A stretch of 64,000 nt of DNA from a bacterium (GTDB lineage: Bacteria; Myxococcota_A; Polyangia; Nannocystales; Nannocystaceae): positions 62,001 through 126,000 of the forward strand of contig JANSYI010000021.1 in the NCBI GenBank assembly GCA_024742475.1, in the 5' to 3' direction. The stretch's first letter is position 1. Every line of letters begins with the position of its first letter. The notes beneath the pieces were generated by a model, which saw nothing but the letters and a program-made list of their open reading frames with translations, ran no database searches and had not been told where the DNA came from. This document shows positions 62,730-64,000 of the stretch, one piece after another. Both the position numbers and the translations under genes were made by a program.

Positions 62730-64000
62730 ATGGATCGTCGTGATTTTCTGAAGCTCGCCTCCTGTGCTGGCATGTCCGTGGTCGCCCCCTCCGCCTTCGG
62801 TGGTCGGGACCTCAGCCACGGCCGCCGGGGCATGCATGCCGAGGCGCACACCGGAACCTTCTTCCTCCTCTTCCACGCCGGTGGCGGTTGGGACCCCACG
62901 TCCTTCTGCGACCCCAAGGGGTCCAACGGGCCGAACGACCCCAACCCGATGAACCGGTACGAGAAGTCCATGATCGGCGAGGCGGGCAACCTCCGCTTCC
63001 CGATGGAGTTCCCCGACCCCAACAACGCCGACGGCGGAATTGGCACCGGCCTCATCCCGGCCTTCTTCGAGGAGCACTACCAGGACCTGCTCGTCATCAA
63101 CGGCATCGACATGCAGACCAACGGCCACGACCAGGGCACGCGGCACGCATGGACGGGGCGCCTCTCCGAGGGCTTCCCCACGATGGGCGCCTACCTGGCC
63201 GGCACGTACAACTCGACGCTGCCCATGGCCTTCCTCGCCTTCGGCGGCTTCACCGAGACCGCCGGCGTCGCGCCGCAGTCGCGGGCATCGAACATCGGCG
63301 CGCTGCGAACGCTCGCGTATCCCGAGCGCGCAAACTTCGATGACGAGAACTCGACCTACTTCAGCTCGCGAGCGCTCGAGCTCATCGAAGAGGCGCAGTA
63401 CGAGCGCGACCAGGCGCTCATCGCTGGCCAGGGTCTGCCCAAGATCAATCACGCGATGAGCACGCTGTACGAGTCCCGTTCGGGCTCGAACGAGCTCAAG
63501 CGCCTCCAGGAGTTCCTTCCGGAGGAGGCGTCCGGAGGACTTCGTGGCCAGGTCGAGGTCGCAATCGCGGCCTACCGCGCGGGCATCTCGGTCGCCGCCA
63601 ACCTCAGCGCAGGTGGCTTCGACACCCACGGCAACCACGACGCCAGCCACATTCCGTCGCTGGAGAACGTGCTCGACGCCATGGGCTACGCCAAGAACCT
63701 CTCGCGCGAGCTGGGGCTCGAGGACAAGGTCGTCATCATGGCCAGCTCCGACTTCGGTCGCACGCCGGGCTACAACGACGGCAACGGCAAGGACCACTGG
63801 TCGATCAGCTCCATGCTCATGATGGGCGCGGGCATTCAGGGCAACCGGGTCATCGGCAAGACCGACGACGGCCACCGCGCCTACGGCATCCGCACGGACC
63901 TCTCGGTCGACGAGAGCACCGACGCGCCGCTGAAGATCACCCCGGCGCACATCCACTCGGCCATCCGCAAGCAGTACGCCCTGGGCGCCGACAACGAGCT
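62730..64000 (+). CDS. DUF1501 family protein, Tat-exported, 3' end outside window
   Basis: At least 423 residues; no stop before the window edge. The N terminus MDRRDFLKLASCAGMSVVAP is a twin-arginine signal. The body shows LLFHAGGGWDPTSFCDPKG, INGIDMQTNGHDQGTRHAWTGR, AGGFDTHGNHDAS and VVIMASSDFGRTPGYNDGNGKDHWS, as in DUF1501 proteins, which share the alkaline-phosphatase/sulfatase-like fold. AAAGGAG eight bases before the ATG is the best ribosome site in the window. Co-transcribed with the DUF1588-like gene. Confidence 0.93.
   Translation, partial: MDRRDFLKLASCAGMSVVAPSAFGGRDLSHGRRGMHAEAHTGTFFLLFHAGGGWDPTSFCDPKGSNGPNDPNPMNRYEKSMIGEAGNLRFPMEFPDPNNADGGIGTGLIPAFFEEHYQDLLVINGIDMQTNGHDQGTRHAWTGRLSEGFPTMGAYLAGTYNSTLPMAFLAFGGFTETAGVAPQSRASNIGALRTLAYPERANFDDENSTYFSSRALELIEEAQYERDQALIAGQGLPKINHAMSTLYESRSGSNELKRLQEFLPEEASGGLRGQVEVAIAAYRAGISVAANLSAGGFDTHGNHDASHIPSLENVLDAMGYAKNLSRELGLEDKVVIMASSDFGRTPGYNDGNGKDHWSISSMLMMGAGIQGNRVIGKTDDGHRAYGIRTDLSVDESTDAPLKITPAHIHSAIRKQYALGADNE

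Overview
This 64 kb window is very GC-rich chromosomal DNA. Several things point to a myxobacterium, most likely of the Nannocystineae type (inference, no database search). It carries three eukaryotic-like Ser/Thr kinases. It encodes about fifteen predicted lipoproteins, many with Ser/Thr/Gly/Asp-rich linkers and Cys-rich eukaryote-like modules. It also holds an AgmX/PglI-type C-terminal domain, an ADYC-domain protein, and a DUF1588-like plus DUF1501 pair. I saw no tRNA, rRNA, CRISPR array, insertion sequence, integrase or phage gene, so this looks like ordinary backbone plus lineage-specific surface genes.

Layout. 1-7.0 kb: tail of an enoyl-CoA hydratase, two large Ser/Thr kinases and a YceF-type Maf pyrophosphatase. 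7.0-11.8 kb: a secreted copper monooxygenase-like lipoprotein, histidine catabolism (hutU, hutI) and a cyclic-nucleotide-binding protein. 11.8-15.0 kb (minus): an F0 ATP synthase block (atpZ-like, atpI, atpB, atpE) closed by a terminator, with atpF and all F1 genes absent. 15.1-20.4 kb: a zinc-ribbon membrane protein, a metzincin, hemL and small lipoproteins including a cytochrome P460-like one. 20.4-30.2 kb: a glycan/surface region with three glycosyltransferases, a flippase, a sulfotransferase and membrane proteins. 30.3-38.7 kb: an ADYC lipoprotein translationally coupled to a third kinase, an exported isoaspartyl peptidase, a beta-propeller lipoprotein and family-B DNA polymerase. 38.7-43.5 kb: alpha/beta hydrolase, gyrA, glutamate dehydrogenase. 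43.6-48.6 kb: phytoene desaturase, two truncated gene remnants, then a coupled pair made of an Asp-rich, isoprenoid-synthase-like protein and a DUF5685 protein with a long Cys-repeat tail. 48.7-59.8 kb: DUF2339 membrane protein, an exported methyltransferase, somatomedin-B-like and DNRLRE-like lipoproteins, an AgmX-type protein, EI24/CysZ-like protein, epoxide hydrolase, and molybdenum/formate-dehydrogenase accessory genes (mobA, fdhD). 59.8-60.35 kb is non-coding and rich in hairpins. 60.35 kb to the end: the DUF1588-like/DUF1501 pair, the second gene running off the window.

Two genome-scale signals stand out. Many genes have a -10-like TAnnnT box only 6-12 bases before the start codon and no Shine-Dalgarno sequence, which suggests widespread leaderless or very short-leader transcription. 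Convergent pairs are packed tightly enough that twice a single CTAG supplies the stop codon for both strands. The most interesting candidate system is the 43.6-48.6 kb region, where phytoene desaturase sits near two proteins with paired Asp-rich motifs, one fused to a 34-cysteine repeat domain.
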